Assembly (NCBI RefSeq): GCF_002585305.1
Contig: NZ_NUNF01000084.1
Span: 1 to 31,111, forward strand
Direction: 5' to 3'
From: Bacillus sp. AFS037270
Lineage (GTDB): Bacteria; Bacillota; Bacilli; Bacillales_B; DSM-18226
Length of the DNA: 31,111 nt
Below the pieces are notes generated by a model, which saw nothing but the letters and a program-made list of their open reading frames with translations, was not told where the DNA came from and ran no database searches. Made by a program: the position numbers and the translations under genes. Shown here piece after piece: positions 31,011 to 31,111 of the stretch. How positions within the stretch are numbered: position 1 is the stretch's first letter; each line of letters starts with the position of its first letter.

Positions 31011-31111
31011 TGTTATATCAAGGGTTTTTTAGTCATTGTCGCTTCTGCCTGTCAATAGCCGTGATTGACGATCTAAACTGCTCGAAAAATCCAAAGACGG
31101 TCGTCAATAGC

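Noticed and set aside
31033..31111. Minus-strand open frame at the right edge (LLTTVFGFFEQF...)
   Set aside because: Only 25 codons are visible, which is expected by chance; it may be the tail of a gene beyond the window but cannot be supported. A 9-base direct repeat GTCAATAGC (31051 and 31103) is also too short to interpret.

Overview
The window looks like the chromosome of an aerobic, spore-forming Bacillaceae (Bacillus/Neobacillus-like; genus not determinable by eye). Support: low G+C, strong AGGAGG-type ribosome sites with frequent TTG/GTG starts, a Spo0E-like protein, a TatAd-type TatA, a YolD-like relic and YesM/YesN, YesL and LplABC-type relatives.

Bases 1-19400 form a fructan-utilisation locus. 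It opens with a YesM/YesN-type two-component system (kinase cut by the left edge), then a gene graveyard with a HAD-phosphatase relic. Next is a LacI-family repressor flanked by four GAAACGTTTC operators, two of them inside an unusual ~104-bp tandem triplication that starts in the lacI 3' end. Two ABC permeases and a lipoprotein binding protein follow; no ATPase gene is present. Then come a PfkB-type fructokinase, a Spo0E-like protein, an intracellular GH32 fructosidase, a YesL-like (DUF624) membrane protein, and a 1788-residue secreted protein with two GH32 domains, a LamG-like domain and three copies of a beta-rich module. The last gene encodes a right-handed beta-helix protein that I recognise as GH91 (inulin fructotransferase family; both catalytic acids conserved), with a twin-arginine signal. 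A plausible flow: secreted GH32/GH91 enzymes turn levan or inulin into fructose, short fructans or difructose anhydrides; the ABC system imports them; the cytoplasmic GH32 and fructokinase finish the job; LacI, YesMN and probably CcpA (one cre-like site) control it.

Bases 19400-21300 are decayed: a probable ZIP-transporter tail, an intact tatA, a truncated tatC, a small minus-strand membrane-protein ORF and a YolD-like pseudogene. A Tat-signal enzyme next to tatA/tatC recalls the phoD-tatAd-tatCd arrangement of B. subtilis, but here tatC is broken.

Bases 21300-31111 are ordinary accessory or housekeeping genes: a PIG-L/LmbE deacetylase, an acidic helical hypothetical protein, a secreted C39-like protein with three 107-residue repeats, a small sigma-70-family factor convergent to it, a four-helix membrane protein, a DinB-like protein, a PAS-GGDEF-EAL protein with a changed GGDEF motif, and a polytopic membrane protein. 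No rRNA, tRNA, CRISPR array or intact transposase was seen.
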